From NCBI RefSeq assembly GCF_900166635.1, contig NZ_LT800497.1:265419-329418 (forward strand): a stretch of 64,000 bases of DNA. Reading direction: 5' to 3'. This stretch comes from Oceanobacillus timonensis (GTDB lineage Bacteria > Bacillota > Bacilli > Bacillales > Amphibacillaceae). This document shows positions 63,061 to 64,000 of the stretch, one piece after another. The notes below the pieces were generated by a model, which had not been told where the DNA came from, ran no database searches, and worked only from the letters and a program-made list of their open reading frames with translations. Numbering within the stretch: the stretch's first letter is position 1; each line of letters opens with the position of its first letter. Made by a program: the position numbers and the translations under genes.

Positions 63061-64000
63061 TGAGAAAGGGAAGCGGAGTTATTAAAGAAATCTTAAAAGA
63101 CCATTTTGCTGGATTTTGGGAGTTCCATGCTGATCGTTTTCCGAAAACTTATCGTGAACATATAAAAGAAACGGTAGAAAAAACAATTCGTTGCGGGACA
63201 CGTGATTTAGGATATGCTCGCTATGAGTGTTTAGGATGTGAAGGGGATCCTTCTCCTAAATTCGTGTGTTTTACTTGTAAAAGCAGACTATGCCACCGTT
63301 GTGGGAAAAAGTATACGGATGACTGGTCAGACAAACAACAGGAAATGATATTTAATGTTACGCATCGCCATATGGTCTTTACACTTCCACGAGAGTTAAG
63401 AAACATATTTTACAATGACCGAAAAAAATTAAATGAATTAAGTAAACAGGTAGCCGAAGTATTTCAGTACCATAATAAAAAGAAAGGTAAGAAAAGAGGC
63501 TTCCGTTCAGGGATTATTACGGTTATTCATACGTTTGGAAGAGATTTAAAGTTTAATCCTCACATACATGCATTGGTGACAGAAGGTGCGTTAGATAATC
63601 AAAATGAATGGGTTAATAATGGATATGTTCCTTATGATTTTTTAAGAAAGTCCTGGCAAAAAGTTGTCTTAGATTTGTTGAAGAAGTGGTTTCCTGCAAC
63701 ACCGAAAATCATAGAACTTATTAATGAGTTATATCAAAGGTATCCGAAAGGCTTTTATGTCAATGCAGAGAAGAAAATGAACAATGCCAAGCGTGTAGCC
63801 AAGTATATCGGCAGATATTTAGCTCGACCAGCTATCGCCGAATATCGTATTGAATCTTATGATGGGGAAACAGTTCATTACTGGTATGAGGATCATAAAA
63901 CAGGAAAACGTGTAGATAAAAAGGTTCCAGTGTACAGGTTCTTATTTGAAATATTACAACACATTCCACCAAAGCATTTTCGAATGGTTGGGAGGTATGG
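63061..64000 (+). CDS. IS91-family HUH transposase, cut by the window edge
   Basis: 313 codons are open and continue past position 64000. N-terminal zinc-binding domain with CLGC, CFTCKSRLCHRC (residues about 57-82), then the HUH region FNPHIHALVTEG (His168 and His170), and tyrosines in AKYIGRYLA (Tyr249, Tyr253) where IS91-type enzymes carry their nucleophiles. It nicks one strand and moves by rolling-circle transposition. ATG at 63061 has GGAGG 9 bp upstream. No frameshift in the visible part, so the element may be intact. Confidence 0.88.

Overview
This is a chromosomal stretch from an AT-rich, low-GC Gram-positive bacterium. Strong AGGAGG-type ribosome sites, sigma-A and sigma-B type promoters, CcpA (cre)-like sites, a gut sorbitol operon, a yjmCD/uxuAB-type hexuronate locus and LytS/LytTR signalling all point to the family Bacillaceae. 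An Oceanobacillus-like, salt-adapted soil or marine organism would fit, but I infer that from protein style and cannot prove it here. No rRNA, tRNA or CRISPR array was seen.

Layout. 1-3.4 kb: a HAAS-type membrane protein, a beta-propeller protein, and two stress genes (aldo/keto reductase, YflT-like), each behind a good sigma-B promoter. 3.7-8.9 kb: a complete sorbitol PTS operon (dehydrogenase, PRD regulator, GutM, EIIC, EIIBC, EIIA). Its EIIA has no histidine at the family's phosphorylation site. 9.2-12.5 kb: an NCS1 permease, then a full-length group II intron sitting directly behind the permease's terminator. 12.7-18.5 kb: an aminobenzoyl-glutamate-type locus (unusual regulator, AbgB-like, AbgT, AbgA-like), driven by a strong promoter with a perfect 16-bp inverted repeat at the start point. 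18.7-20.7 kb: an XRE-ImmA/IrrE protein with a partner of unknown function, possibly a toxin-antitoxin-like pair. 21-21.8 kb: an amino-acid-hydroxylase-like dioxygenase.

21.9-29.5 kb: a hexuronate/gulonate locus (Ldh-family dehydrogenase, GntR regulator, TRAP transporter, Zn-dehydrogenase, UxuA, UxuB-like). 29.6-35 kb: a tagatose/fructose-type PTS operon (PfkB kinase, IIBCA, LacD) with a divergent RpiR regulator. 35.3-39.8 kb: a dicarboxylate symporter and several small membrane or lipoproteins. 40-42.8 kb: panB-panC plus a doubly damaged panD remnant, with a divergent panE. 42.9-44.5 kb: a BCCT osmolyte transporter. 44.7-50.7 kb: a csc-like sucrose locus (GH32, MFS symporter, LacI) followed by two nucleoside hydrolases. 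51-54.5 kb: a LysE exporter and an M20 peptidase/YfcC transporter pair. 54.6-55.5 kb: class I fructose-bisphosphate aldolase. 56-63 kb: a foldback repeat, then SSS symporter - LytS - LytTR regulator - DUF485 protein - ActP-like symporter. At the right edge an IS91-type transposase gene runs out of the window.

How it works together. Most of the window is a string of self-contained uptake-and-catabolism cassettes, each with its own regulator and often a cre-like site. The clearest control region is that of the DUF485-ActP operon: two LytTR-type direct repeats 12 bp apart, a promoter with a poor -35, and a cre-like site just past the -10. This suggests activation by the neighbouring two-component system and repression by CcpA. 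The most unusual observations are the His-less sorbitol EIIA, the decayed panD, the intron placed at a terminator, and the regulator/operator of the abg-type locus.
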